Assembly (NCBI GenBank): GCA_002342805.1
Contig: DDQW01000073.1
Location: forward strand, 25,246 to 89,245
Length of the DNA: 64,000 nt
Direction of reading: 5' to 3'
Source: Clostridiales bacterium UBA2432
GTDB lineage: Bacteria > Bacillota > Clostridia > Lachnospirales > Vallitaleaceae
Below, piece after piece: positions 6,474-15,056 of this stretch; within the stretch, counting starts at the first letter, position 1; every line of letters starts with the position of its first letter. A program made the position numbers and the translations under genes. The notes under the pieces were generated by a model. That model made no database searches and was not told the origin of the DNA. It saw only the letters and a program-made list of their open reading frames with translations.

Positions 6474-8893
6474 TGTCAAAAGAACCTGAGAAAAAAAGTT
6501 TTTTGGATGAATTTTCTGAGCCGAAGCCTGAGAGCTTCGGTGAAGAAGTATTCATTGCGAATAAAAAAAATTATAAACCCATGCTCATTGGAGGCATAAT
6601 TATTGCAGGAATTGTATTTTTACTCCTGTATTTTTTGGTGTTTAGAGGTGTTGAAGTTCCGGATATGAGTGATTGGAACGTAGGACAGGTGAGTGAATGG
6701 ACAGAAAAAAATGATATTGCCTTAATTGCCAAACAAGAATTTAGCCTAGATGTTGAAAAAGACTATGTTATGGAACAAAGTCTTCCTGCAGGAGAACGTA
6801 TTCGAAAGGGAAAAGAACTAGAAGTTATTTTTTCAAAAGGACCGGACCCGGAAGAAGAAATTCAAATGATTGATTTAGAGAGTGCAAGCTATCCGGAAAT
6901 TCAACAATGGATTGAAGAAAATCAATTAACCGGAGTCACCATTACACGGGAAAATAGCGATAAAATCGAAGAGGATTTTGTTATTGAATATAAAATTATT
7001 GATGGATCAGAAGATGAATTTTTACGGAAAAATCGTGTGCGTATAACTGTATCAAGAGGGCCGGAAGAAGTGTCTGATCTTATCACAATTAAAGATTTTT
7101 ACCGCTCAACGAAAAATGAAGTGAATAAATGGGCAGAAGAAAATAATATTGTGGTGGCATTTGTTGAAGAAGAAAGTGAATATGTAGAAGCAGGATTGGT
7201 TATTCGTCAAAGTGTTAAAGGTGGCGAAGAGATGCCTAGAAAAGATGTATTGGAAGTGGTGATTTCTCTTGGCGAATCAGTTGAATTACCAAATTTTGTC
7301 GGACTATCATCCTCTGAAGCATCGAGTCTAGCCGGCCTTAAAAACATACAAATCTTTGTTCGAGAAGTTGATAGTACAAGAGATGCCGGAATGGTTATTT
7401 CCCAAGATTTAGAAGCCGGAGCATCAATATTGAGTGATACCATAGTAACATTAAAGGTATCAAAAGGAAATGCCAGTGTTCCAAGTTTCGTTAACCTTGA
7501 TCGTCAATCTGCTGAAGTCCTAGCTCAGTCGATGGAGATTACTGTCATTTTCAAAGAAGTTGAGACGATAGAAAAAACAAAAGATACCGTTTTAAGTCAG
7601 AGCATAAAAAAAGGGACTATGGTCGATCAAAAGGATACAGTTATCCTAGAAGTGGCCAAGAATTCAGGTGTTCAAGTCATTGATATGACAGATATGTCAA
7701 AATTTGAAGCTGAACTTTGGGCAATGGAAAATGATATTTCATTGAATTTTATAGAGCGATATAACGATCAATATCCTTATGACACACTCTTTGGACAAAG
7801 CATCGTGGAAGGGATTATTCCAGCAGATGCACAGATGTATGTCTATCAATCATTAGGAAAAATAACGATTGATAACTTTGAAGAGCGTAGTCGCCTGGAA
7901 TTACTTGAATGGCAAAAAAACGTGAATGCTAAAGGTGGTCAAGTTATCATTACTTATGACTATGTCGTTGATACAAACAAAACGCGTGGCACCATACTTG
8001 ACCAATCGATCAAAGAAGACTATATTCCATTGGATGCCATTGTTTATGTCGAAGTCTCAGGAACCGATGATGGAGTCATTGTTCCTAAGATGACGTCATG
8101 GGATAAGACTGAAATTATCGCATGGTGCGAAGCAAATGATGTGAGCTACCGATTCGAAGAATATTATGATGAAGATGAAGACCTTGGAGAGATTATTTCT
8201 CAAAACTATAGAGAAAAACAAATTCCAAAGGATGAGCAACTTGTGATTCGTGTGTCTTTAGGACCACTATCTATTCGAAGCTTTGTCGGTCAATCCCGAT
8301 TAGATCTTTTAGAATGGGTCAATGAAGTGAATGCCAAAGGAGCAGATATTTCCGTTGATTTTGATACAATACATAATACAACAGAGCCCAAAGGTACCAT
8401 ACTTTATCAATCCATCCGTGAGGATTATATTGATCTTGACGAAGAGATTGATGTAAAGATTTCCGGATTTGACGGTGGGACCTTCATTAGAGATTTGACA
8501 GGCATAGATCTTGATGATGCAATTGCTTGGTGTGCAGAAAATAAAATAAGTTTTGATATTGATAAGGTATATGATAATTCAGACGAAGATATCGTTGTTG
8601 ATCATGACTATATCAATGATTATCTTCCCATAGGACGAACCTTAACCCTTGAAGTGTCACAAGGTTTGGTTCCTGTGAAAAACTTTGAAGGGGATACGGT
8701 TAGCGATATATTACAGTGGCAAAAGGAAGTTAATCGTGAAGGGGCCAATATTAAACTTGATTTACCATCAGGGTATAGTAATGATGATATTATAGACAAT
8801 CAAGATCCACGTAGTGGAGAGGCTGATGTCGGAGATACAATAAAGGTTGAACTTGAAGCGTTACCGGAACCTGAACCAACGCCTGAACCATAA
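6473..8893 (+). CDS. Membrane-anchored multi-PASTA protein without kinase domain
   Basis: 806 residues: a short acidic cytoplasmic segment (1-36), one transmembrane helix (about 37-57) and an extracellular remainder built of about eleven PASTA-like repeats of 60-70 residues, each opening with a hydrophobic-Pro/Asp turn (for example VEVPDM, VELPNF, ASVPSF, VIVPKM) and closing with a strand such as LEVVISLG. The end is LPEPEPTPEP. PASTA domains normally bind muropeptides or beta-lactams on Ser/Thr kinases and PBPs; here no kinase or transpeptidase domain exists. The last five repeats alternate two subtypes (LLEWQKNVNAKG and IIAWCEANDVS), implying pairwise duplication. Coupled by overlap to the ABC ATPase. 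Confidence 0.85.
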   Translation: MSKEPEKKSFLDEFSEPKPESFGEEVFIANKKNYKPMLIGGIIIAGIVFLLLYFLVFRGVEVPDMSDWNVGQVSEWTEKNDIALIAKQEFSLDVEKDYVMEQSLPAGERIRKGKELEVIFSKGPDPEEEIQMIDLESASYPEIQQWIEENQLTGVTITRENSDKIEEDFVIEYKIIDGSEDEFLRKNRVRITVSRGPEEVSDLITIKDFYRSTKNEVNKWAEENNIVVAFVEEESEYVEAGLVIRQSVKGGEEMPRKDVLEVVISLGESVELPNFVGLSSSEASSLAGLKNIQIFVREVDSTRDAGMVISQDLEAGASILSDTIVTLKVSKGNASVPSFVNLDRQSAEVLAQSMEITVIFKEVETIEKTKDTVLSQSIKKGTMVDQKDTVILEVAKNSGVQVIDMTDMSKFEAELWAMENDISLNFIERYNDQYPYDTLFGQSIVEGIIPADAQMYVYQSLGKITIDNFEERSRLELLEWQKNVNAKGGQVIITYDYVVDTNKTRGTILDQSIKEDYIPLDAIVYVEVSGTDDGVIVPKMTSWDKTEIIAWCEANDVSYRFEEYYDEDEDLGEIISQNYREKQIPKDEQLVIRVSLGPLSIRSFVGQSRLDLLEWVNEVNAKGADISVDFDTIHNTTEPKGTILYQSIREDYIDLDEEIDVKISGFDGGTFIRDLTGIDLDDAIAWCAENKISFDIDKVYDNSDEDIVVDHDYINDYLPIGRTLTLEVSQGLVPVKNFEGDTVSDILQWQKEVNREGANIKLDLPSGYSNDDIIDNQDPRSGEADVGDTIKVELEALPEPEPTPEP

Positions 8894-8908
8894 GGGAAAA
8901 ACAGGTGT

Positions 8909-8954
8909 TTGACAGACAATCTTGAAAAAAATGCGAAAAAAGGTTGTCTGTCAA
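8909..8954. repeat. Inverted repeat overlapping ackA promoter
   Basis: TTGACAGACAA (8909-8919) and TTGTCTGTCAA (8944-8954) are perfect inverted copies, 24 bases apart with an A-rich loop. The right arm contains the -35 of the ackA promoter. It may act as a terminator-like hairpin for the upstream operon or as a regulator site; there is no long T run after it. Confidence 0.65.
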
Positions 8955-8972
8955 CAAGTTTTTAGCTATAAT
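8944..8972 (+). promoter_or_regulatory. Promoter of ackA
   Basis: TTGTCT at 8944-8949, 17-base spacer, TATAAT at 8967-8972, 66 bases before the ackA start. Confidence 0.75.
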
Positions 8973-9038
8973 AAGGGTGTTGTGCTTAAACGTAATTGAG
9001 TTAGTCAATAAATATAAAAAGAAATAGGAGTATTGCCA

Positions 9039-10232
9039 ATGAAAGTTTTAGTTATTAATTGTGGAAGTTCTTCACTCAAGTATCAATTATTAGACATGCA
9101 AGATCAATCCTTATTAGCAATCGGTCTTTGCGATCGTATCGGCTTAGATGGATCAATGATTAAACATGAACCTACAGGAAAAGAAAAAGTAAAGATATCT
9201 GTGCCAATGCCAACCTATAAGGATGCAGTTGAAGCCGTTATTAGTGCCTTGTTATCTAAAGAGCATGGTGTGATTGATTCTATGGATGAAATCGCTGCGG
9301 TTGGACACCGTGTCGTACATGGTGCTGAATACTTTACAAACTCAGTATTAATTACAGAAGATGTGCTTGATAAATTACGTGAATGTTCAGAGCTTGCACC
9401 GTTACATAACCCGGCAAATATTTTAGGTATCGAATTATTCCAAGAAATTCTTCCAAATGTACCTATGGTTGGTGTGTTTGACACAGCTTTCCACCAAACA
9501 ATGCCTGCAAAAGCTTACTTATATGCAATACCATATGAATATTATAAAAAACACAAAATTCGTCGTTACGGTTTCCACGGGACCTCTCATAAATATGTTT
9601 CAAATCGTGCAGCGGAGATTTTAGGCAAAGATGTTAAAGATTTAAAGACGGTTGTATGTCACTTAGGAAATGGTGCAAGTCTTTGTGCTGTTGACGGTGG
9701 AAAATCGGTTGATACAACAATGGGCTTAACGCCACTTGAAGGACTTATGATGGGAACACGTAGTGGTGATATTGACCCTGCGATTATCCAATTCTTAGCC
9801 AAAAAAGAGAACATGGAATTAGACGAAGTTCTCAACGTATTGAACAAAAAATCCGGAGCACTTGGCGTTTATATGGAATCTAGTGACTTTAGAGTTATTG
9901 AAGATGCTATTGAAGAAGGCGACAAGCAAGCACGATTAACAATGGATATTTTTGAATACCGTGTCGCGAAATACATCGGATCCTATGCAGTTGCTATGGG
10001 GGGATTAGATGTTGTTGCCTTTGCAGGTGGACTTGGAGAAAACTATCCACTTATGCGTACAAATATTTGTAACTATTTGAAAGTCTTAGGTTGTGAGATT
10101 AACGTTGAAGAGAATCAGTTCCGTAGCAAAGAACGTGTTTTCTCAACAGATAATTCCAATATTGTAGCCATGGTCGTTCCGACAAACGAAGAGCTCATGA
10201 TAGCAAGAGAAACATTCGAACTAGTAAAGTAA
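9039..10232 (+). CDS. ackA: Acetate kinase
   Basis: 397 residues. Interconverts acetyl phosphate plus ADP with acetate plus ATP, the energy-yielding last step of acetate fermentation. NCGSSSLKYQL (start of the acetate kinase/Hsp70 fold), GVFDTAFHQTMP, RRYGFHGTSH, TRSGDIDP and FAGGLGEN are all present. The ATG at 9039 is 8 bases after AGGAG; an upstream in-frame TTG at 9033 is too close. Transcribed alone, without pta next to it, from the promoter at 8944 to the terminator at 10255. Confidence 0.98.
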   Translation: MKVLVINCGSSSLKYQLLDMQDQSLLAIGLCDRIGLDGSMIKHEPTGKEKVKISVPMPTYKDAVEAVISALLSKEHGVIDSMDEIAAVGHRVVHGAEYFTNSVLITEDVLDKLRECSELAPLHNPANILGIELFQEILPNVPMVGVFDTAFHQTMPAKAYLYAIPYEYYKKHKIRRYGFHGTSHKYVSNRAAEILGKDVKDLKTVVCHLGNGASLCAVDGGKSVDTTMGLTPLEGLMMGTRSGDIDPAIIQFLAKKENMELDEVLNVLNKKSGALGVYMESSDFRVIEDAIEEGDKQARLTMDIFEYRVAKYIGSYAVAMGGLDVVAFAGGLGENYPLMRTNICNYLKVLGCEINVEENQFRSKERVFSTDNSNIVAMVVPTNEELMIARETFELVK

Positions 10233-10254
10233 TAACATAAAGTCATAGAAGAAT

Positions 10255-10294
10255 AAAAAATAAACTGGGTGCATCAGCACTCAGTTTATTTTTT
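10255..10294. terminator. Bidirectional terminator between ackA and hydG
   Basis: An 18-bp stem with one wobble (10255-10272 with 10277-10294, loop ATCA), flanked by an A run on the left and a T run on the right, so it can serve both convergent genes. Confidence 0.9.
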
Positions 10295-10315
10295 ATTGTT
10301 AAAGGAAAGTCCTAT

Positions 10316-11701
10316 TTAAAAATACAAGTCACGTTCTCCATTGGCGATGCGTTCGAGGCGTTCAATCGTATTGGCACGCATCTTATCGCTAGGAATTTTT
10401 GAAATGTTTTCCTCGATGACACGATTACCAAGAGCTTTTAGTTCATCATCACAATAATCTTCCAGATATTCTTTCAATGTCATCAATGCATTAGGATGAC
10501 AAAGATTTTGAATGGCTCCGGTTTTTGCAACTTGCATAAAACGATCTCCGGTTCTTCCGGCACGATAGCATGCAGTACAATAACTGGGAAGATATCCTTT
10601 TTCAAGAAGTGATTTTATAATTACCTCATGAGGACGTTCGTCCGCAAGTTCAAATTGAGTTTCTATACGTGCTTCTTCGTGATAGCCGCCTACATCGGTT
10701 TTAGAGCCGGCGCTAATCTGAGAAACACCAAGATTAATGACCTCTTCTCTGAACTTGGCTTCTTCACGTGTGGATAAAATAATACCGGTATAAGGAACCG
10801 CAAGACGGATGATGGCAACAAGTTTTTTAAATTCATCGTCAGTCACAGCATAAGGCATGGCATTTACATTTACATTGTTGGCTTTTTTAATACGAGGAAC
10901 ACTAATTGTATGAGGACCAACACCAAAGGCCTCTTCGAGATGATCCTTATGCATCATTAATGCCAGGACCTCAAATCGATAATCGTATAGGCCAAACAAT
11001 GCGCCGATACCGACATCATCAATACCACCTTCCATGGCTCGATCCATTGCAATTAAATGATAAAGATAGTTGGATTTTGGGCCTTGAGGATGATATTTTT
11101 TATAGGTTTCCTCATGGTAGGTTTCTTGGAACAAGGTATACGTTCCAATCTCAGCAGCCTTCAGTCGTTCATAATTTTCAACACTTGTTGCGGCAATATT
11201 CACATTAATTCGACGCAATGAGGTATCGTCTTGTTTGGCTTTGTATAGAACGTTCATGGCATTAATAACATAATCGATTGAACAGTTTTCTTCGTCTTCT
11301 CCCGCTTCTAGAACAATGCGCTTATGGCCCATTTGAATAATCTGTCTGGCTTCGCTAGCTAACTCTTCATCCGTAAGCTTTTTTCGCTGCATGTTATTTC
11401 CGCATTTGTAGCCACAATAGAGGCAACCATTGACGCAATAATTGGAAATGTATAGTGGGGCAAACATGACAATTCGATTACCATAAATACTTTGTTTGAT
11501 TTTTTTTGCGGCTTGAAAAATTTGGTCAAGTTGCTTTGAATCTTCAACGCGAATCAAGGTTGCAACTTCTTCTAAGTCAAGTCCCTTGGATTCTAAGGCT
11601 TTATTGACAATGGCAGTTACTTCTTCAGAAGTAGGAATGCTTTGATTGATTAAGAGTTCTTGAATTTTATCCTCATTAATAAATTTTTTCAGTGTTTTCA
11701 T
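10316..11701 (-). CDS. hydG: [FeFe] hydrogenase maturase HydG (radical SAM tyrosine lyase)
   Basis: 461 residues. HydG cleaves tyrosine to p-cresol, CO and CN- to build an Fe(CO)2CN synthon for the hydrogenase H-cluster. The radical SAM motif CVNGCLYC (C89, C93, C96) and the C-terminal CTACYRAG...NLCHPNA, which carries the CX2CX22C second cluster that separates HydG from ThiH, are both visible. It is 22 bases downstream of hydF on the same strand, so the two form an operon. HydE, the third maturase, is not in the window. Confidence 0.96.
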   Translation of the reverse strand: MKTLKKFINEDKIQELLINQSIPTSEEVTAIVNKALESKGLDLEEVATLIRVEDSKQLDQIFQAAKKIKQSIYGNRIVMFAPLYISNYCVNGCLYCGYKCGNNMQRKKLTDEELASEARQIIQMGHKRIVLEAGEDEENCSIDYVINAMNVLYKAKQDDTSLRRINVNIAATSVENYERLKAAEIGTYTLFQETYHEETYKKYHPQGPKSNYLYHLIAMDRAMEGGIDDVGIGALFGLYDYRFEVLALMMHKDHLEEAFGVGPHTISVPRIKKANNVNVNAMPYAVTDDEFKKLVAIIRLAVPYTGIILSTREEAKFREEVINLGVSQISAGSKTDVGGYHEEARIETQFELADERPHEVIIKSLLEKGYLPSYCTACYRAGRTGDRFMQVAKTGAIQNLCHPNALMTLKEYLEDYCDDELKALGNRVIEENISKIPSDKMRANTIERLERIANGERDLYF

Positions 11702-11723
11702 AATATCCCTTTCCTATGGTGAA

Positions 11724-12965
11724 TTATTTTGATTCGTCCCAAATCATTTTTGCCTGAGCAAATGGATCAAGTGCTCGGTCAAGTATTCCATGAATATATG
11801 CGATAAGGACCCCGTAATTGACAATGGGGACATTTTCTTCAAGGGAAGAAGTGATACGATGATTCATAGCCTTGTGATTCAACATACATCCACCGCAATG
11901 GATGACTAATTTATATCCGTCTAGATTGTCTTTGAAACCGACACCGGCAGTGTGTTCAAAGATTAAGTCTTTACCTGTAGATTGTCTTAACCATCGTGGA
12001 ATTTTCACGGTACCGATATCATCTGCTTGTCGATGATGCGTACATCCTTCAGCAATAAGAACTTTATCTCCGTCTTGTAACCGATCGATGGTACTAGCGC
12101 CTTGGATCAAAGAATTCAGGTCACCTTTGTGTCTTGCAAACAGAATAGAAAACGATGTGAGGGGGATATCTAAAGGTGTCTCAGCAGATACTTGTTCAAA
12201 TGCTTGTGAGTCTGTGATGACAAGTGCAGGTTTTGTTCCTAGTTTTCTCAGGGTTTCAGCGAATTCAGTTTCTTTGGTGACAATCGCCATAGCATCATGA
12301 TCGATGATATCACGAACGGTTTGCTGTTGTGGTAAAATAACGCGACCTTTTGGGGCGGCAGAGTCAACAGGAGTCACCAATACAACAAAATCTCCAGGTT
12401 GAATCAAATCACCGACGAGTTTGTGTTCATGGATATCTTGAGGACTATGTTTAATCAGAATATCTTTTATAGAATCAATTCCTTGCTTTGTCCTTGCGGA
12501 TGTTGCAACAAAAGGGATGTCAAATTGTGTTGCATAGTCCTTAAGCGCTTGTTCCGATGTGGCGTTTGATTCTGGCATGTCGTCGATTTTATTTAAGATA
12601 CCAATACAGGGTATGTTACGTTTTTTTATGGCGCTGATTAAGTCAACATCAACTTGGTGAGGTGTTTGATTTGCATCAAAAACGAGTAAAGCAACATCTG
12701 TTTTTTCTAAAACATCTATTGTTTTCTTTTGGCGAAGGATACCTAACCTTGTATCATCATTTAAACCGGCAGTGTCAATAAGAACAACCGGACCGATCGG
12801 AAGTATTTCCATAGCTTTGTATACCGGATCCGTGGTCGTTCCTTTTATATCAGAGACTAAAGCGATATCTTGACCGGTTAAGGCATTGATTAAACTTGAT
12901 TTTCCGGCATTAGTTTGTCCGAAAAAAGCAATATGCAAACGGTTTGAGCGAGGGGTAGTGTTCAT
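11724..12965 (-). CDS. hydF: [FeFe] hydrogenase maturation GTPase HydF
   Basis: 413 residues. HydF is the GTPase scaffold on which the diiron subcluster is completed before transfer to apo-hydrogenase. The P-loop FGQTNAGKSSLIN, switch region GTTTDPV, DTAGL and LNKID of a TrmE-like G domain occupy the first 170 residues; the cluster ligands CTHH and HCGGCM follow near the C-terminus (CxH...HCxxC). The ATG at 12965 has AAAGGAGAA just upstream; the longer frame to 13022 lacks one. Preceded by a promoter with a Rex-like box. Confidence 0.96.
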   Translation of the reverse strand: MNTTPRSNRLHIAFFGQTNAGKSSLINALTGQDIALVSDIKGTTTDPVYKAMEILPIGPVVLIDTAGLNDDTRLGILRQKKTIDVLEKTDVALLVFDANQTPHQVDVDLISAIKKRNIPCIGILNKIDDMPESNATSEQALKDYATQFDIPFVATSARTKQGIDSIKDILIKHSPQDIHEHKLVGDLIQPGDFVVLVTPVDSAAPKGRVILPQQQTVRDIIDHDAMAIVTKETEFAETLRKLGTKPALVITDSQAFEQVSAETPLDIPLTSFSILFARHKGDLNSLIQGASTIDRLQDGDKVLIAEGCTHHRQADDIGTVKIPRWLRQSTGKDLIFEHTAGVGFKDNLDGYKLVIHCGGCMLNHKAMNHRITSSLEENVPIVNYGVLIAYIHGILDRALDPFAQAKMIWDESK

Positions 12966-13108
12966 AAAATTCTCCTTTATCGTTGAATATTGAGGATGAT
13001 TTGGGTATAAAAAAAACAACAATCTTATTGGTAGATGTAATCATCCAAAAAGATGGTTTTATTAACAAAAGATCCAGATTCTTAGAGCAATGTCTTTGAA
13101 GTAGGATT

Positions 13109-13157
13109 TTGTTATTATTTTAACTATAGTTTACCCTATTGGAGGTGCTCCCGTCAA
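13109..13157 (-). promoter_or_regulatory. hydFG promoter with Rex-like operator
   Basis: Reading the minus strand, TTGACG (13152-13157), an 18-base spacer and TAAACT (13128-13133) form a plausible promoter. The start region carries an 18-base element at 13109-13126 (plus strand TTGTTATTATTTTAACTA) matching 12 of 14 fixed positions of the Rex consensus TTGTTAA-N4-TTAACAA. Rex senses NADH/NAD+ and represses fermentative and hydrogen genes in Firmicutes. The rest of the 12966-13228 gap shows nothing further. Confidence 0.5.
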
Positions 13158-13228
13158 GTGAAATTGTGAGGAATAAGAGCAAAGATGAAAAAAAGGTTGT
13201 TCCTATATGTGAAATCTAAAATCACTAT

Positions 13229-13257
13229 TTGACACGCTCTCCATTTAGTTATATTAT
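13229..13257 (+). promoter_or_regulatory. Promoter of IclR regulator gene
   Basis: TTGACA at 13229-13234, 17-base spacer, TATTAT at 13252-13257, 33 bases before the start codon. Confidence 0.8.
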
Positions 13258-13289
13258 GATAGAAGAAGTTAAGATACTGGAGGAATTAT

Positions 13290-14057
13290 ATGAGTGAATC
13301 AATATTGCAAACAGCTGATCGAGCGCTTCATATTCTGGAACTACTTGCAGAAGAAGGAATGACAGCTACAGAAATACAAAAAAAATTAGATCTTAATAAG
13401 AGTACAGTGCATCGATTGCTAATGACGCTGCTAAATCGAGAATTTGTCGAGCGAAATGAAGCGACAGGAATCTACCAAATCGGTTTAAAAATGGTTGAGA
13501 TTAGTAGCATCCGACTAAACCATGTTGAATTAAAGACAGAAGCAGTACCTTATTTACACCAGTTGGCAAATAAAGTGAATCAATCCGTTCAACTTGCCAT
13601 CTTTGATGAAGGAGAAGCCGTATTTATTGAAAAGGTTGAAAAATATAAATCCTTTCATATGTATTGTCAAATCGGAAAGAGAATTCCAATCTATTGCTCA
13701 GCTGTGGGAAAAACGTTAATGCTAGACCGACCGGATGGAGAGATTGTTGAAATATTAAAACAAACAGAACTTGTTCCTTTTACCCCAAATACAAAAGTGG
13801 CAATAGAGGAAGTCATGGCAGATGTTCATCGAGGTCGAATAGAGGGTTATACGCGAGATGAAGCTGAACATGAAGAAAACGTCTATTGTGTAGCCATGCC
13901 TGTTTATGATTACCGAAGTAAGATAGTAGCTGCGGTAAGTATTACCGGTTTTTCAGATCAAGTATACGAAGACGAAGGTAAACCGGTTCGTGAAGAATTA
14001 GCTCTAACATGCAGGGAAATATCGAAACGATTAGGATATGTAGAACGGCTTAGATAA
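13290..14057 (+). CDS. IclR-family transcriptional regulator, KdgR-like
   Basis: 255 residues. An N-terminal winged helix-turn-helix (about 8-62; MTATEIQKKLDLNKSTVHRLLMTLLNREFVE) is followed by the IclR effector domain (about 75-250) with VFIEKVE, YCSAVGKTLM, RGYTRDEAEHEENVYCVAMPV. Its position directly upstream of kduI-kduD, plus a GAAAC-N3-GTTTC site on their promoter, makes it a good candidate for KdgR, the repressor that responds to 2-keto-3-deoxygluconate in pectin/hexuronate catabolism. Effector assignment is inference. RBS TGGAGG at about 13278. Confidence 0.85.
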   Translation: MSESILQTADRALHILELLAEEGMTATEIQKKLDLNKSTVHRLLMTLLNREFVERNEATGIYQIGLKMVEISSIRLNHVELKTEAVPYLHQLANKVNQSVQLAIFDEGEAVFIEKVEKYKSFHMYCQIGKRIPIYCSAVGKTLMLDRPDGEIVEILKQTELVPFTPNTKVAIEEVMADVHRGRIEGYTRDEAEHEENVYCVAMPVYDYRSKIVAAVSITGFSDQVYEDEGKPVREELALTCREISKRLGYVERLR

Positions 14058-14102
14058 GTGGTTTCATTATATGGAACGACGGTCCTAATATTGGAAAATT
14101 GA

Positions 14103-14131
14103 TTGACGCGTTCAAATAAAGATGGTATAAT
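14103..14131 (+). promoter_or_regulatory. Promoter of kduI-kduD
   Basis: TTGACG at 14103-14108, 17-base spacer, TATAAT at 14126-14131; start of transcription near 14138, just ahead of the operator described next. Confidence 0.85.
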
Positions 14132-14143
14132 TATCATGAAATC

Positions 14144-14168
14144 GAAACGAAGTTTCATATAATGAAAC
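14144..14168. promoter_or_regulatory. KdgR-like operator
   Basis: GAAAC-GAA-GTTTC at 14144-14156 is a perfect 5-3-5 inverted repeat of the type bound by KdgR (consensus core GAAAC-N3-GTTTC), with an extra ATGAAAC half site at 14162-14168. It lies immediately after the predicted transcription start, where a bound repressor would block kduI-kduD. Confidence 0.7.
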
Positions 14169-14199
14169 TGTAATGACATAGTTTAAAAAGGAGAAAGAT

Positions 14200-15045
14200 A
14201 TGATTGTAAGAGAACCTTCAAATTCAAGAGATGCAAAACACTATACAACAGACAGATTACGAGATGAGTTTTTAATTCAAGACCTATTTATTCCAAATAA
14301 AATACAACGTGTATATAGTCACATTGACCGAATTATTACCATGGGATTTTGTCCGGAAAACGAAGCACAAGAATTAGGTCAAGGACTTGAAATTATGAAG
14401 TCATTAGGTACAGAGTACTTTTTAGAGCGAAGAGAACTTGGTACGATCAACATCGGTGGACCGGGTAAGGTTACAGTTGATGGTGAAACGTATGAGATGA
14501 AAAGTCGTGATGGTTTGTATGTTGGTATGGGCGCAAAAGAAGTGACTTTTATAAGTGACGATGCCAAGAATCCTGCAAAATTCTATACATTAAGTGCACC
14601 GGCTCACAAAACATATCCGAATAAACATATAGATATTACGAAAGCAAAAGCTGTGCCGATGGGTGATTCAAAAGCTTCAAACAAACGTACGATTTATCAG
14701 TTCATTCATCCGGATGTATTGCCGACATGTCAATTAACAATGGGACTTACCCAACTAGAAGAAGGTAATGTATGGAATACAATGCCTTGCCATACGCATG
14801 AACGCCGTATGGAAGTTTACTTCTATTTTGATTTACCTGAAGACGGTGTTGTTTTCCATTATATGGGTGAACCGTCTGAGACACGTCATATTGTTTTACG
14901 TAATGAAGAAGCGGTTATATCACCAAGCTGGTCAATTCATTCAGGATGTGGTACACAAGCCTATACATTTATTTGGGGTATGATTGGCGAAAACCAAACA
15001 TTCAATGACATGGATCATGTTGATATTAAAAACGATTTACGATAA
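14200..15045 (+). CDS. kduI: 5-dehydro-4-deoxy-D-glucuronate isomerase KduI
   Basis: 281 residues. Isomerises 5-keto-4-deoxyuronate, the product of unsaturated uronate from pectin or glycosaminoglycan breakdown, to 2,5-diketo-3-deoxygluconate. The metal-binding cupin histidines are in MPCHTHERRMEVYFYF, followed by HYMGEPSETRHIVLRNEEAVISPSWSIHSGCGT, the highly conserved end of the family. RBS AAGGAG 8 bases before the ATG. Followed after 11 bases by kduD. Confidence 0.96.
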   Translation: MIVREPSNSRDAKHYTTDRLRDEFLIQDLFIPNKIQRVYSHIDRIITMGFCPENEAQELGQGLEIMKSLGTEYFLERRELGTINIGGPGKVTVDGETYEMKSRDGLYVGMGAKEVTFISDDAKNPAKFYTLSAPAHKTYPNKHIDITKAKAVPMGDSKASNKRTIYQFIHPDVLPTCQLTMGLTQLEEGNVWNTMPCHTHERRMEVYFYFDLPEDGVVFHYMGEPSETRHIVLRNEEAVISPSWSIHSGCGTQAYTFIWGMIGENQTFNDMDHVDIKNDLR

Positions 15046-15056
15046 AGGAGATTATT

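Noticed and set aside
8909..8954. Inverted repeat as an intrinsic terminator of the PASTA operon
   Set aside because: The stem is followed by CAAG rather than a T run and its right arm is the ackA -35, so it is listed as a repeat, not a terminator.
12966..13289. Possible RNA gene or riboswitch between hydF and the IclR gene
   Set aside because: Only divergent promoters and a Rex-like box were seen; no conserved aptamer pattern or terminator.
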